64,000 bases of DNA from Pseudomonadota bacterium (GCA_018823285.1 JAHJIQ010000002.1:1-64000), one strand, 5' to 3'. Positions 8,305 to 16,683 are shown, counted from the stretch's first letter. The notes: generated from the letters alone by a model not told the origin. Program-made: numbers and translations.

Positions 8305-9045
8305 ATGCCTCCTGCAAACCACACCCTGATCTGGGGAATCCACCCGGTGACCGAGCTTCTTCGCGACCGGCCGGAGATGGTCAGTGAAATCACCATCCAG
8401 ACCCCGGGAAAATCGGAAAATATTCGCAAGCTGACTGAACTGGCGGCAAAAAACCGGATCAGGATCCACCAGACCGCGAAAATCGTCGTCCCCGGCGAAG
8501 AGAACCCGAACCATCAGGGCGTGGTCGCCAGACTGCATGAATTCCGGTTTGCTGAGCTTGGTGATCTCCTTGAAGATCTCCCCGCATCAGGTTTTCTGGT
8601 AGCCCTCGACTCCATTCAGGACCCGCATAATCTCGGAGCGATTATTCGTTCCGCCGCCGCAGCCGGATGCGGTGGATTGCTCATTCCCAAAGACCGCTCC
8701 GCAACCATAACCGGGACCGTGGCCAAAGTAGCGGCAGGCGCCCTGTCCCACATCAGGATCTGCCAGGTGACCAACCTCGCAACCTCCCTCCAGACCTTAA
8801 AGGACGCCGGTTACTGGATTTTCGGGGCAGACGGCCATGCCGACAAGACCATCTACGAGACCGACTTCACCGGCCCGAGCTGTCTGGTCATCGGCTCCGA
8901 AGGCAAAGGGATCAGGCCGCTGGTGAAAAAAAACTGCGACCAGCTGGTCAAAATCCCCATGTCCGGGACGATTGAATCACTGAACGCATCAGTCGCTGCC
9001 GGGATTGTAATTTTTGAAATTGTCAGACAGCAGAAAAATTACTAG
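8305..9045 (+). CDS. rlmB: 23S rRNA 2'-O-methyltransferase, RlmB/TrmH (SpoU) family
   Basis: A SPOUT methyltransferase of 246 residues from ATG 8305. An N-terminal substrate-binding domain (starting IWGIHPVTELL) precedes the trefoil-knot domain with all three SpoU motifs: DPHNLGAIIRSA, IGSEGKGI and IPMSGTIESLNASVAAGI. Methylation of a ribose in 23S rRNA is the usual role; the exact target cannot be fixed from sequence. The reading frame is open upstream into gmk, but the start at 8305 matches homologue length. Confidence 0.88.
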   Translation: MPPANHTLIWGIHPVTELLRDRPEMVSEITIQTPGKSENIRKLTELAAKNRIRIHQTAKIVVPGEENPNHQGVVARLHEFRFAELGDLLEDLPASGFLVALDSIQDPHNLGAIIRSAAAAGCGGLLIPKDRSATITGTVAKVAAGALSHIRICQVTNLATSLQTLKDAGYWIFGADGHADKTIYETDFTGPSCLVIGSEGKGIRPLVKKNCDQLVKIPMSGTIESLNASVAAGIVIFEIVRQQKNY

Positions 9046-9102
9046 TATGAGCTCAATGAAAAATGATGCCAATTGAACATCAATCGTACGAGGGAGATGA
9101 CA

Positions 9103-9795
9103 ATGAAGAACGAAAGACCGGGCGCATTCCTGACTGCCATTATTCTTCTGCTGGCCGGCCTGATGGCCGGGAACTGTTTTGCCTTCTCCTCACAGGTGTA
9201 CAGTGAGTGCGAACGTGGGAACAACAAGATGAAAAGCACGGAGCGGGACCTGCCGAAGTTCGACATCCTCGATTTTTCCGGGGCCTTCACCGTAATCGTC
9301 ACCGCCGGTGAGGCAAAGCAGAAAGTCAAAATCACCGCCGATGAAAACCTGCTGCCCCTGATTACCACGTCTTCTCAGGGAAACAGACTTTTAATATATC
9401 CCGCGAAATCCATCTGCACTGAAAATGAGATTACCATTGAGATCTCGGTTGCCAACCTGCAGGCTCTGGCTTCCTCGGGTTCCGACAATATCAAGGTTTC
9501 AGGGATTAATAACCAGAGCTTCTCCCTGGTACAGGGAGGGGCCGGGGACATCGAACTGGCGGGCCATACCGGAAAATTTGATGCCGAGATCTCCGGGTCC
9601 GGCGACCTGGCAGCCCAGTTCCTGAAGTCCGAAAAAGCTACGCTCCATCTCGCCGGCAGCAGCACGGTCAATGTCCACGCCACCGAAGAGCTGAATGTGA
9701 GTATTGTCGGGGTCGCCGATGTGAACTATTTCGGCAATCCGAAGAAGATTGTCAAGGATATCGTCGGGGTCGGCGAGCTGATCAAGATGGACTGA
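9103..9795 (+). CDS. Exported GIN (DUF2807) domain protein
   Basis: The start at ATG 9103 is preceded by AGGGAG at proper spacing (an in-frame ATG at 9097 is close by). The product is 230 residues with a signal peptide ending near CFA. The rest is a repetitive beta-helix-like DUF2807/GIN domain, with runs such as ASSGSDNIKVSG and GSGDLAAQF. Such proteins are periplasmic or surface-associated; their molecular function is unknown. It is convergent with hgcB, with only 9 bases between stops. Confidence 0.82.
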   Translation: MKNERPGAFLTAIILLLAGLMAGNCFAFSSQVYSECERGNNKMKSTERDLPKFDILDFSGAFTVIVTAGEAKQKVKITADENLLPLITTSSQGNRLLIYPAKSICTENEITIEISVANLQALASSGSDNIKVSGINNQSFSLVQGGAGDIELAGHTGKFDAEISGSGDLAAQFLKSEKATLHLAGSSTVNVHATEELNVSIVGVADVNYFGNPKKIVKDIVGVGELIKMD

Positions 9796-9804
9796 TGCTC
9801 CCGC

Positions 9805-10092
9805 TCAACAGCATTTGATCTCACCGGTTTTACCGGTAATTTTCATCCACCACTTCTGGATAATATAAGAGGCACAGCCTACACCGGGGTTCACCGCCAG
9901 GGCCCCGGTAGGGCAATTGTTCGCGCAGGCGCCGCATTCCATGCACCCGTCTGGATCGAGAAGCGCCGCCTTGCCGCCGGAAACCGCAAACACCGTATGC
10001 GGGCAGACGATTTCGCACATCCCGCAGCCTACGCACAACTTATCAGTCAGCTGCAGGGTAACGACTCCCTCAATATACCTGAAACCTTGCAT
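9805..10092 (-). CDS. hgcB: HgcB, 2[4Fe-4S] ferredoxin of mercury methylation
   Basis: A 95-residue ferredoxin with two [4Fe-4S] motifs, CVGCGMCEIVCP and CMECGACANNCP. The second is followed by the HgcB-specific GVGCASYII (the extra conserved Cys) and the protein ends in a vicinal Cys pair, KCC. HgcB is thought to supply electrons to the corrinoid of HgcA and may handle Hg(II). Start ATG 10092 has AGGGA upstream and lies 11 bases after the hgcA stop. Longer in-frame upstream sequence overlaps hgcA and is not used. The specific Cys pattern and the adjacent hgcA make this call firm. Confidence 0.93.
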   Translation of the reverse strand: MQGFRYIEGVVTLQLTDKLCVGCGMCEIVCPHTVFAVSGGKAALLDPDGCMECGACANNCPTGALAVNPGVGCASYIIQKWWMKITGKTGEIKCC

Positions 10093-10103
10093 AGATTCCC
10101 TGT

Positions 10104-11231
10104 TCACAGAAATGGCGCGGTGAGCCACAGCCCGGCCGCGCCAAGGATCATCAGAATCTGCACCGGAATGGCGGAACGCATTTCTTTCTCGACTCCTGAT
10201 GGTGATGCATACGGTGTCGCACCGGTATAGTTCATGGCCGCAAAGGAAGATACTACAAGGCACAGGAGAAAGAGCGCCGCCTCCTCGACCGGATTCCCAG
10301 CCTCAAAAAGAGCAATGATCCCGGCTGCCACAGGAAGAGCCGCCAGCAACCCTTTCAGATAAAACATCCTGAACGGGACCCAGGGCAGAAAGATGGGGAC
10401 CAGAACCGCACCGGTTAAAAGACCCGCCAACAGAGACAACGCTGCCGGCCATAGACGCTGCCAGGCAACAGCCGGGGAAAAGAGATCCGGCCCGATCCCG
10501 GACAGGACAAAAATCACCCCCAGAGCAACAAGGGCGGGTTTGATCGAAAGAGTGAGTTCCACCGGCGAAAGAACAATCCTTTCCGGCAGAGCAAAGGAGA
10601 CCTTGCGCATCTCCGGCGAGGCCTTCTGCCCTGCGGCGATAAAACCGCGAATATCTGCTGCCCTGATCGGCCCCCAGACGACTTCAAAACCGCACCCTTT
10701 CAGGACTTTCGCCGCCGAAACACCGGGCGCGCCGAGCTGGGGAACAATCAGCTTCCGGTGAGTGACGAGCTTCGCCAACTGAGTGAGTCGAACCCTGTTG
10801 ACAAGCTCTGCGGTGCCGAAGGTGTTATGCGCGGCCGCGCACCAGACATTGACCCCTCTGGTATCAAGGGCCAGAATCCACACGCTCTGCCCGGCAAGAG
10901 CCCCCCGCAGGGTATCAAAAGTAAGCTTGTAATTGGCGCTCACCAGAACCGGAGAGTTCGCATCCGGTTCGCCGACACAGTAAAGCCCCGGGGAAATCCG
11001 ATACGACTCCCGGAAGAACCCCATTCTCGCCCTGATGAGACCAAGAGAGTCGACCCAGCCGAGAGTGCTGCCCACCTGCGGCACCGGCCCGACGGAAGTT
11101 TCCATAAACTTTCCGACAAAGCGGTTTACCGTGTACCCGGCGCGTTCGAACTCCGCCGCCGGCGGAGTTTCGTTGCCTCAACAGGGCGCGTTTTCCCGGG
11201 GAGGAACCATGGGAAAAAGATTGTCGTTCAT
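10104..11231 (-). CDS. hgcA: HgcA, corrinoid protein of mercury methylation; candidate selenoprotein (in-frame TGA at 11178-11180)
   Basis: HgcA transfers a methyl group from a corrinoid to Hg(II). The corrinoid-binding domain contains GLYCVGEPDANSPVLVSANY, GVNVWCAAAHNTFGT with the cobalt-ligand Cys, and HRKLIVPQLGAPGVSA; about five membrane helices follow. The recognisable homology begins near Met43 (11105). The frame, however, stays open upstream through TGA 11178-11180 to ATG 11231, which overlaps the S1-gene stop as ATGA. Reading the TGA as Sec gives 375 residues and an N-terminal APC-Sec-G. A SECIS-like hairpin follows. The cap-helix motif, usually NVWCAAGKGTFGT, is AAAHNTFGT here. If Sec is wrong, the fallback start is 11105 (333 residues). 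Confidence 0.9.
11149..11180 (-). promoter_or_regulatory. Putative bacterial SECIS element in hgcA
   Basis: On the minus strand, 17 bases after TGA 11180-11178, comes a 3-base loop GGC closed by a perfect 9-bp stem: AACTCCGCC (11169-11161) with GGCGGAGTT (11157-11149). UGA-to-loop distance, loop size and a G at the first loop position fit the bacterial SECIS pattern. The loop is at the small end of the accepted range and the region is GC-rich, so the case is slightly weaker than for the rhodanese. Confidence 0.6.
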
Positions 11232-12421
11232 TTCAGCTTCTTTTTCAACAGATCACCAAGGGTTCCCATGGAACCTGAGGCCTGGCTGTCGGTTTTGCGG
11301 ATGAAATCCCGTACTTCCTCCACCTCTTTTGCCTCTTCTTCAACCTCCTTGACCGCCGCGGCCAGGGTGAGCGAAATCCGGCGCTGCTCCTGATCGACGG
11401 AATCAATACGCACCTCAACAGTCTCTCCTTCGGACACCACTTCCCGGGGATGATTGATCCGGCGCCCGCCGGCCAGACCGGAGATGTGCAGCAGTCCATC
11501 GACCCCTTCTGCCAGATTGACAAACGCCCCGAAAGGCATCAGCCGGTCAACCCGGCCGCGGTGAAAAGTCCCCACCGGGAATTTGCCGACCGCTTTCTGC
11601 CACGGGTCCGGCAGGGTTTCCTTGAGGCTGAAAGAGAAACGTTCGTTGTCCCAGTCGAGCTTCAGGACTGCCACTTCGACCTGCTGGCCGACTTCCAGCC
11701 GGGAATTGATATCCTCGACCCGCCCCCAGCCGATCTCGGATATCGGCAGCAGTCCTTCAATCCCGCCGATATCGACAAAGGCCCCGAACTCCCGGAGGGA
11801 AGTGATCTTCCCTCTGACCACGGAACCGACCTTAAGGGTTTCCCGAAGTTCGTCCATCTGCCGGCGGCCCTCTTCTTCAAGAAGCTCGCGCCTGGAAAGG
11901 ATGATGTTCCGGCCGCTCTCCTCGTACTGGGTGATCAGGAAGGAAAACTCCTTCCCGACCAGGGCCTCCGGATCCTCCACTCTCCGCCGGTCCATCTGCG
12001 AATAGGGGCAGAAGGCGCGGACCTTGCCGGCAAGATTGACCTGAAATCCCCCCTTGATCTCTTTTTCGACCCGGCCACTGACCGGAATCCTGCCGGCATA
12101 GGCCTCCTCAAGATGGGCCTGGGCCGCAGAACCGCCGCCAATGCTCACGGTGAACTGCATTTCGCCATGTACCGTGGAAAGGAAATAGACCTTGATCTTC
12201 TCCCCTTCCTTGACGGTCGTCTCGCCGTTTTCGTCAACAAATTCAGCACGGGCGGCATAGCCTTCGCTCTTCGCGCCGACGTCCAGAAAGACATTTTTGT
12301 CGGTTATTCTCACAACCCTGGCCTCGACCTGCTGGCCCGGTTCGAAATATTCAGGGGTGGAAAACCCCGCATCCATCATCTCCGCAAAACTCTTTTCCTT
12401 ACCGGAATTTTCCATAATCAT
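11228..12421 (-). CDS. S1 RNA-binding domain protein (four S1 repeats)
   Basis: About 397 residues with four S1 (OB-fold) repeats, roughly at residues 28-98, 110-180, 195-265 and 280-350. The third and fourth have classic FGAFVDIGGIEGLLPISE and FGAFVNLAEGVDGLLHISG. It resembles ribosomal protein S1 but is shorter than the six-domain form, so it may be an S1 paralogue. A charged tail (EEEAKEVEEV) follows. Start could be 12421 or 12415 (adjacent in-frame ATGs). Its stop overlaps the proposed hgcA start by ATGA, implying co-translation of an RNA-binding protein with hgcA. Confidence 0.82.
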   Translation of the reverse strand: MIMENSGKEKSFAEMMDAGFSTPEYFEPGQQVEARVVRITDKNVFLDVGAKSEGYAARAEFVDENGETTVKEGEKIKVYFLSTVHGEMQFTVSIGGGSAAQAHLEEAYAGRIPVSGRVEKEIKGGFQVNLAGKVRAFCPYSQMDRRRVEDPEALVGKEFSFLITQYEESGRNIILSRRELLEEEGRRQMDELRETLKVGSVVRGKITSLREFGAFVDIGGIEGLLPISEIGWGRVEDINSRLEVGQQVEVAVLKLDWDNERFSFSLKETLPDPWQKAVGKFPVGTFHRGRVDRLMPFGAFVNLAEGVDGLLHISGLAGGRRINHPREVVSEGETVEVRIDSVDQEQRRISLTLAAAVKEVEEEAKEVEEVRDFIRKTDSQASGSMGTLGDLLKKKLK

Positions 12422-12466
12422 GTCTCGTTTTTTTGATGAAGCTGTTGTCAATAAATAATAACCCGC

Positions 12467-12976
12467 TCAAATACCGGCGACCTTGCCCACGTACACCCGT
12501 TCAACCTGCCGGTCGAGGGTTTCCAGGATGCAGAAACCCGGTGAATCGTCCTTTCCAAGTAATTCTCCCGGATTGATCAGGAGCGTTGTTCCTCTCTCTT
12601 CTACCTTATAGCGATGATTATGGCCACAGCATACCACGTCAAAATTTTGCAGGGCCGCTATCCCGCGGGCCATTTCCGGATAATGGGTAAAGGCGATCTT
12701 CAGCCCGCCCGCCTCAACCGCCCCCAGATTTCCATGATGCGTGATGGAGGGAAAGCGGGTGCCGCAGGCCTGGGAGATCAGATGGACATCACCGATATTG
12801 TTGCCGTACACCAGGTGAACCGCACCACCGAAACGGGCCAGTTCATCGAGCATGAAAGGAGAGATGAGATCCCCGCAATGAATAAAGACCGATACACTGA
12901 AATGATTGCAGTAATCAACAGTGTATCTCAGGTTGGCGATGTTGTCATGACTGTCCGATGCAATTCCTATTCTCAT
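12467..12976 (-). CDS. YfcE/MJ0936-type metallophosphoesterase
   Basis: A calcineurin-like phosphoesterase of 169 residues from ATG 12976, judged by the family start MRIGIASDSHDN. The metal-binding motifs are DSHDN, HCGDL, GNNIGD, and the C-terminal CCGHNHR and INPGE. Family members hydrolyse phosphodiesters in vitro; the natural substrate is unknown. It follows the radical SAM gene by 38 bases on the same strand. Confidence 0.87.
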   Translation of the reverse strand: MRIGIASDSHDNIANLRYTVDYCNHFSVSVFIHCGDLISPFMLDELARFGGAVHLVYGNNIGDVHLISQACGTRFPSITHHGNLGAVEAGGLKIAFTHYPEMARGIAALQNFDVVCCGHNHRYKVEERGTTLLINPGELLGKDDSPGFCILETLDRQVERVYVGKVAGI

Positions 12977-13014
12977 CCAGACCTCCGATTCGAGCAAATT
13001 ACATTACCGGCTGA

Positions 13015-14835
13015 TTACGGAAGGGATTCTTCCCTGCACTTCCTGCTATTTCCAATCGCAAGCGACAATACCTTCTCCCCTTCCCGGAACATCAGCCGCT
13101 TGTCCACCATCTCGGCAAGAAATCTCTCCAGACTCTCCCGCCCGATCCCGGGAACATGATCGATCAGGGATGAAAGGTCACGGATCTCTTCACAGAAAAG
13201 GTAAATCCTGCGCGACATCCCTTTTAAGCGGTGATTCAGAACCGGACCGCGCAATTGTTCCTGGCGGATGATCACAAACTCGCCGCCATCCCGAAAGGAA
13301 AGGGGAAACCGGTGCGCGACACTCCCGCGCCGCCGCTGAAAATCCTGCCACTCTTTAACACGTTTTACCACCGGTCGCCACAATCGGCGCTGGTACGTCC
13401 GACTGCCGCGAAAATCCTTGACCACCATTTCCTGCTGCCGGAGAATCTCCGCAGGGTAAAGATGGGAATAATTTCTGTGCGGCCCCGCTGCCGTGATCCC
13501 GAAATCCCCGGGGGACCGGTCCACCGGGCTCTCGAGCCCGAGAAAAAAGGAAGCCGTGGTCAATGGTTTGAATGGCAGAGCAAAATCCAGGCAATGGAGA
13601 GTTTCCGCGACCTCCTGTTCGGTGCTGGTCGGGAACTCCGTGATCAGGTTCCCCTCCAGGGCAACCCCCTGCTTCAGCGCCTCTTTCATCACCGCCAGAT
13701 TTTCGATGGCGGTCACGCCCTTCTTCATTCTGGCCAAAAGACCGGTGCTCAAGGCCTCGATCCCGGCCTGGACGACGACCAGCCCTCCGCGCCGGTAACC
13801 GGCAAGATCCGCTGTCTGGGTGGCCCTTATTTCGGCAAAAAACTCGAAATCCTTGCCCGATCGGGCGATCTGCCGGAAAAATTTTCGCGCCTCCGCAACC
13901 GGCAGGACATTATCGGTAAAGGAAAAGTCAAGAGTGCCGAATTCAGCTGCAAACGCACCCACCTCCCGGCACATCCGGTCCGCACTTTTGTACCGATAGC
14001 CACACCACTGGAGGTTCAAATTGCAGAAAGAGCATTTCCCCCACCAGCAGCCCCGGGAAAATTCAACCGGAACCACCGGAATGACCGGCGTGTTTCGGAA
14101 AACCAGGGAAATTTCCCTGAAATAATCACCGTAATCCGGTGGAGGAGAATCCTCCAAGTCAATGTTCGCCGGGCAGTCGATTACCGTACCTGCCGACTCC
14201 CCGTCACCCCCTTGTAAATTCCGCACCAGTTCGACGAGCGCAAGTTCTCCCTCACCTCTGACGACATGATCGATCTGGCTGAAGTTGACCGGAAGATCGA
14301 GACCGGCCTGACCGCCGCAGGCCGACCCGCCGAACACCACTTTCACTGACGGAGCCCGCTCTTTTATCAAACGGGCGGCGGCCAGTGAAGGTAAAAGCTG
14401 ATTGAAACAGACCGAAAATCCTATCAGGCCATAGCGGTCCCAGGAAATTGCGTCGATCCAGCCCTTGAGCGCTTCCTCCACCAGAGACGCCAGAACGGCA
14501 AATCCGGGAGTGCCTTTTTCCCGGTTAAACCTTTTCAGTTCCCGATCGAAGAGGGCTGCGGCAGGAAGAGCCATGTCGGGAAAGAGAATCGGGGCATAGA
14601 GTGCCTCCCCGGCCCAGCCGCTCAGCGTGAGCCAGTGGTATGTTTCCGGGCCGAGACGTTGCGCCGTCTGCAGGTAATGATGATAACAGTCAACGGGAAG
14701 AGATGGATTGCTGCGCAGAAGAGAGGACTTCAACACCCCGAGCTGGATGGATGGCCGGTTGAAAATCGACCACGGCATTGAAACGAGAGCGATACTGCAG
14801 CCGCCCGAAACGGATGCGGCTTTGTCAATTGCCAT
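13015..14835 (-). CDS. RiPP-maturation-type B12-binding/radical SAM protein
   Basis: About 606 residues. The N-terminal half (IALVSMPWSIFNRPSIQLGVL; FSVCFNQLLPSLAAARL; VVFGGSACGG) matches the cobalamin-binding-like region of RiPP maturation radical SAM protein 1 (TIGR03975 type). The radical SAM cluster motif is FSRGCWWGKCSFCNL at about residue 270. The C-terminal region is family-specific. Start ATG 14835 overlaps the end of lolA by 11 bases; the frame is open further upstream inside lolA. Such enzymes modify ribosomally made peptides, but no precursor-like gene is recognisable next to it, so the substrate is unknown. The assignment rests on overall motif pattern, not on a search. Confidence 0.78.
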   Translation of the reverse strand: MAIDKAASVSGGCSIALVSMPWSIFNRPSIQLGVLKSSLLRSNPSLPVDCYHHYLQTAQRLGPETYHWLTLSGWAGEALYAPILFPDMALPAAALFDRELKRFNREKGTPGFAVLASLVEEALKGWIDAISWDRYGLIGFSVCFNQLLPSLAAARLIKERAPSVKVVFGGSACGGQAGLDLPVNFSQIDHVVRGEGELALVELVRNLQGGDGESAGTVIDCPANIDLEDSPPPDYGDYFREISLVFRNTPVIPVVPVEFSRGCWWGKCSFCNLNLQWCGYRYKSADRMCREVGAFAAEFGTLDFSFTDNVLPVAEARKFFRQIARSGKDFEFFAEIRATQTADLAGYRRGGLVVVQAGIEALSTGLLARMKKGVTAIENLAVMKEALKQGVALEGNLITEFPTSTEQEVAETLHCLDFALPFKPLTTASFFLGLESPVDRSPGDFGITAAGPHRNYSHLYPAEILRQQEMVVKDFRGSRTYQRRLWRPVVKRVKEWQDFQRRRGSVAHRFPLSFRDGGEFVIIRQEQLRGPVLNHRLKGMSRRIYLFCEEIRDLSSLIDHVPGIGRESLERFLAEMVDKRLMFREGEKVLSLAIGNSRKCREESLP

Positions 14836-15517
14836 TGCCTTGATCTTCGGGCGCCAGCTGTTCAATGATTTCAGTCCCCTCCGGGGGATCAAACAGGAAT
14901 CGCGACGCATCTATATGCTCGTTCAGTTTGATCCCGGTAAAGACAAGCTCCGTCTGGCTGCCGTAATGGTCGTTGACATGCATCTTGCGGATCAGGAAAT
15001 CGTCGGTGAGCCAGAGATAGATATGATCAACCTGCGGATGCTGGACCTTCGGGACCAGCTTCAGATCCGGCGGCTCTCCGCAACAGAAATCCTCCCCGGG
15101 AGGACCAACGGCGAAATCCCTGACAATATCCCCCTTGCCGGCAAAAAAGTCGTAGGTGACATCGGACTGCAGGTAATCGTGGGCCGAGATGATCATCATC
15201 TGTTCAGCCTTGGCGAAATACATTTTTACCAGTTTGCCGTCGCAGATCAGAACCTGTTTGTCCGGGGTCAGATAATCCCAGCGCATCAGGCCGGGCTTGC
15301 TGATCAGAAGATTTCCCTCGCCGCTTCTTTTCCGGCGACTGAGCTTGATGGTGGTAATCTGATTGAACTCCGCCTGGAAGGTAACTGTTCTGCTGTATGC
15401 TTCCTGCAGCTTTACGGCCAGCTGTTCAGGAGTGAGTTTTTCAACAGACTCCTCCCCGGCCGAAGAAAAACCGGGCAGGACAAGAAAGATACAAATCATG
15501 CATATTTTTTTAACCAT
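14825..15517 (-). CDS. lolA: LolA-type outer-membrane lipoprotein carrier protein
   Basis: A periplasmic LolA-like protein of 230 residues with a signal peptide ending near FSSA. The core contains VTFQAEFNQITTIKLSRRKRSGEG, KPGLMRWDYLTPDKQVLICDG and a late TELVFTGIKLNEHIDASRF strand, all typical of the LolA half-barrel. It would ferry lipoproteins from LolCDE to the outer membrane. Start is taken at ATG 15517 (AAGGA nine bases upstream); in-frame ATGs at 15523 and 15535 are alternatives. Confidence 0.85.
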   Translation of the reverse strand: MVKKICMICIFLVLPGFSSAGEESVEKLTPEQLAVKLQEAYSRTVTFQAEFNQITTIKLSRRKRSGEGNLLISKPGLMRWDYLTPDKQVLICDGKLVKMYFAKAEQMMIISAHDYLQSDVTYDFFAGKGDIVRDFAVGPPGEDFCCGEPPDLKLVPKVQHPQVDHIYLWLTDDFLIRKMHVNDHYGSQTELVFTGIKLNEHIDASRFLFDPPEGTEIIEQLAPEDQGNGN

Positions 15518-15584
15518 TGTCATTGGTCCTTTCATCCTTCGGGTCTACGTCCCGATGTCTCGCAGGTTCGCTTTCGCCCGGGGG

Positions 15585-15616
15585 CATAAAGCTCCAGTTG
15601 AGCAGCTCGCCTGCTC
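15585..15616 (-). repeat. REP-like hairpin, family C, copy 1 (left of murI)
   Basis: On the minus strand this reads GAGCAGGCGAGCTGCTC followed by AACTGGAGCTTTATG. It is the inverted counterpart of 16431-16462 with 2 mismatches in 32 bases. The GAGCAG/CTGCTC arms form a hairpin. It sits immediately beyond the murI stop codon. Confidence 0.85.
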
Positions 15617-15618
15617 GA

Positions 15619-16398
15619 CTAGAGTTTGATCATTTCTATCCGGCGACCGAAAATGCTTTTTGCGGTCGCGCGGGCGGCCTCTGTAATGTCGGACGCGTAG
15701 TATCTGCTGCTTTCCCCGGTTTCCAGTTTGGCGGCGAGAGAGGGGTTGGCCGCGAGGAAATCCGCAAGCTCGGCTGCGACCGCATCGGAGGAATCTATGA
15801 TTCGGACATTTTTCCCGATCCGGGGTTGAATGAGTTGCCGCAACAGCGGGTAATGGGTGCAACCGAGCACCAGGGTATCAACCTTCTTCAGCTTTAAAGA
15901 ATGAAGGTAACTGCGGACGATCATCTTGGTTTCACGGCGATTGAACCACCCCTCTTCAACCAGGGGCACCAGCAGGGGACAGGCGGTTGAAAACACCCTG
16001 GCCTCAGGCGCAGCCGCGGCGATCTTCCGGTCGTACACGTTGCTGCGGACAGTTGCCCTGGTGCCGATCACCCCTATTCTTCCGGATCTGGAAGCCGCAA
16101 CCGCCTCCTTGACGGCCGGCCCGATCACCTCAAAAACCGGCACCGGAAACTCGGCTTTGATCAGATCGGCAGCAACACTCGCTGCCGAATTACAGGCGAT
16201 CACAATCAGTCTGGCGCCCTGCTCAATCAGGAATCGGGTGTTCTCCCGGGCGTATTCGGTTATCGTCTCGGGACTTTTCGGACCATATGGCGCCCGGGCC
16301 AGATCCCCGAAGTAAATGTACGGCACCCCGGGCAATCGATTCTCCAAAGCCCTGGCGACCGTCATCCCCCCTACGCCTGAATCAAATATGCCAATCAT
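15619..16398 (-). CDS. murI: Glutamate racemase
   Basis: A 259-residue racemase making D-glutamate for peptidoglycan. It has the start MIGIFDSGVGGMTV, the first catalytic Cys in VIACNSAAS, and the second in LVLGCTHYPLL. YFGDLARAPYG is also conserved. Length is normal. It is enclosed by inverted family-C repeats on both sides, which is unusual for a housekeeping gene. Confidence 0.95.
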   Translation of the reverse strand: MIGIFDSGVGGMTVARALENRLPGVPYIYFGDLARAPYGPKSPETITEYARENTRFLIEQGARLIVIACNSAASVAADLIKAEFPVPVFEVIGPAVKEAVAASRSGRIGVIGTRATVRSNVYDRKIAAAAPEARVFSTACPLLVPLVEEGWFNRRETKMIVRSYLHSLKLKKVDTLVLGCTHYPLLRQLIQPRIGKNVRIIDSSDAVAAELADFLAANPSLAAKLETGESSRYYASDITEAARATAKSIFGRRIEMIKL

Positions 16399-16430
16399 TT
16401 ATTTTTACCCTTCGGGGATCAGATTCGTAA

Positions 16431-16462
16431 GAGCAGACGAACTGCTCAACTGGAGCTTTATG
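16431..16462 (+). repeat. REP-like hairpin, family C, copy 2 (right of murI)
   Basis: The sequence GAGCAGACGAACTGCTC plus AACTGGAGCTTTATG is the near-perfect inverted partner of the copy at 15585-15616. An ACCCTTCGGGG block about 25 bases before it is shared with copies 3 and 4. Confidence 0.85.
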
Positions 16463-16683
16463 CCGTCGGCAGAAATCCGGGCCAATGGTAATAATTCATC
16501 CGTTTCCCGATTCGGGGCACGAAGACCTGCTGCCTCCCCAGTCCTCCGGAAAATCTGCAGCAGGACCCCTCGTCACGCTTTATCTGATGCGGAGAAACCA
16601 CGCTTTTCCGGGAAAGCTGAAAATGATACCACTCACCTCTTAATTTCGCTACCGCTCATTGAACAGCATCTTCTGCCGTATAT
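16463..16683. other. Non-coding stretch between murI and the mucR terminator
   Basis: No supportable gene, and no clear promoter for murI that I can name with confidence. Together with repeat C copy 2 and the terminator it makes up the 381-base gap upstream of murI. Confidence 0.45.
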
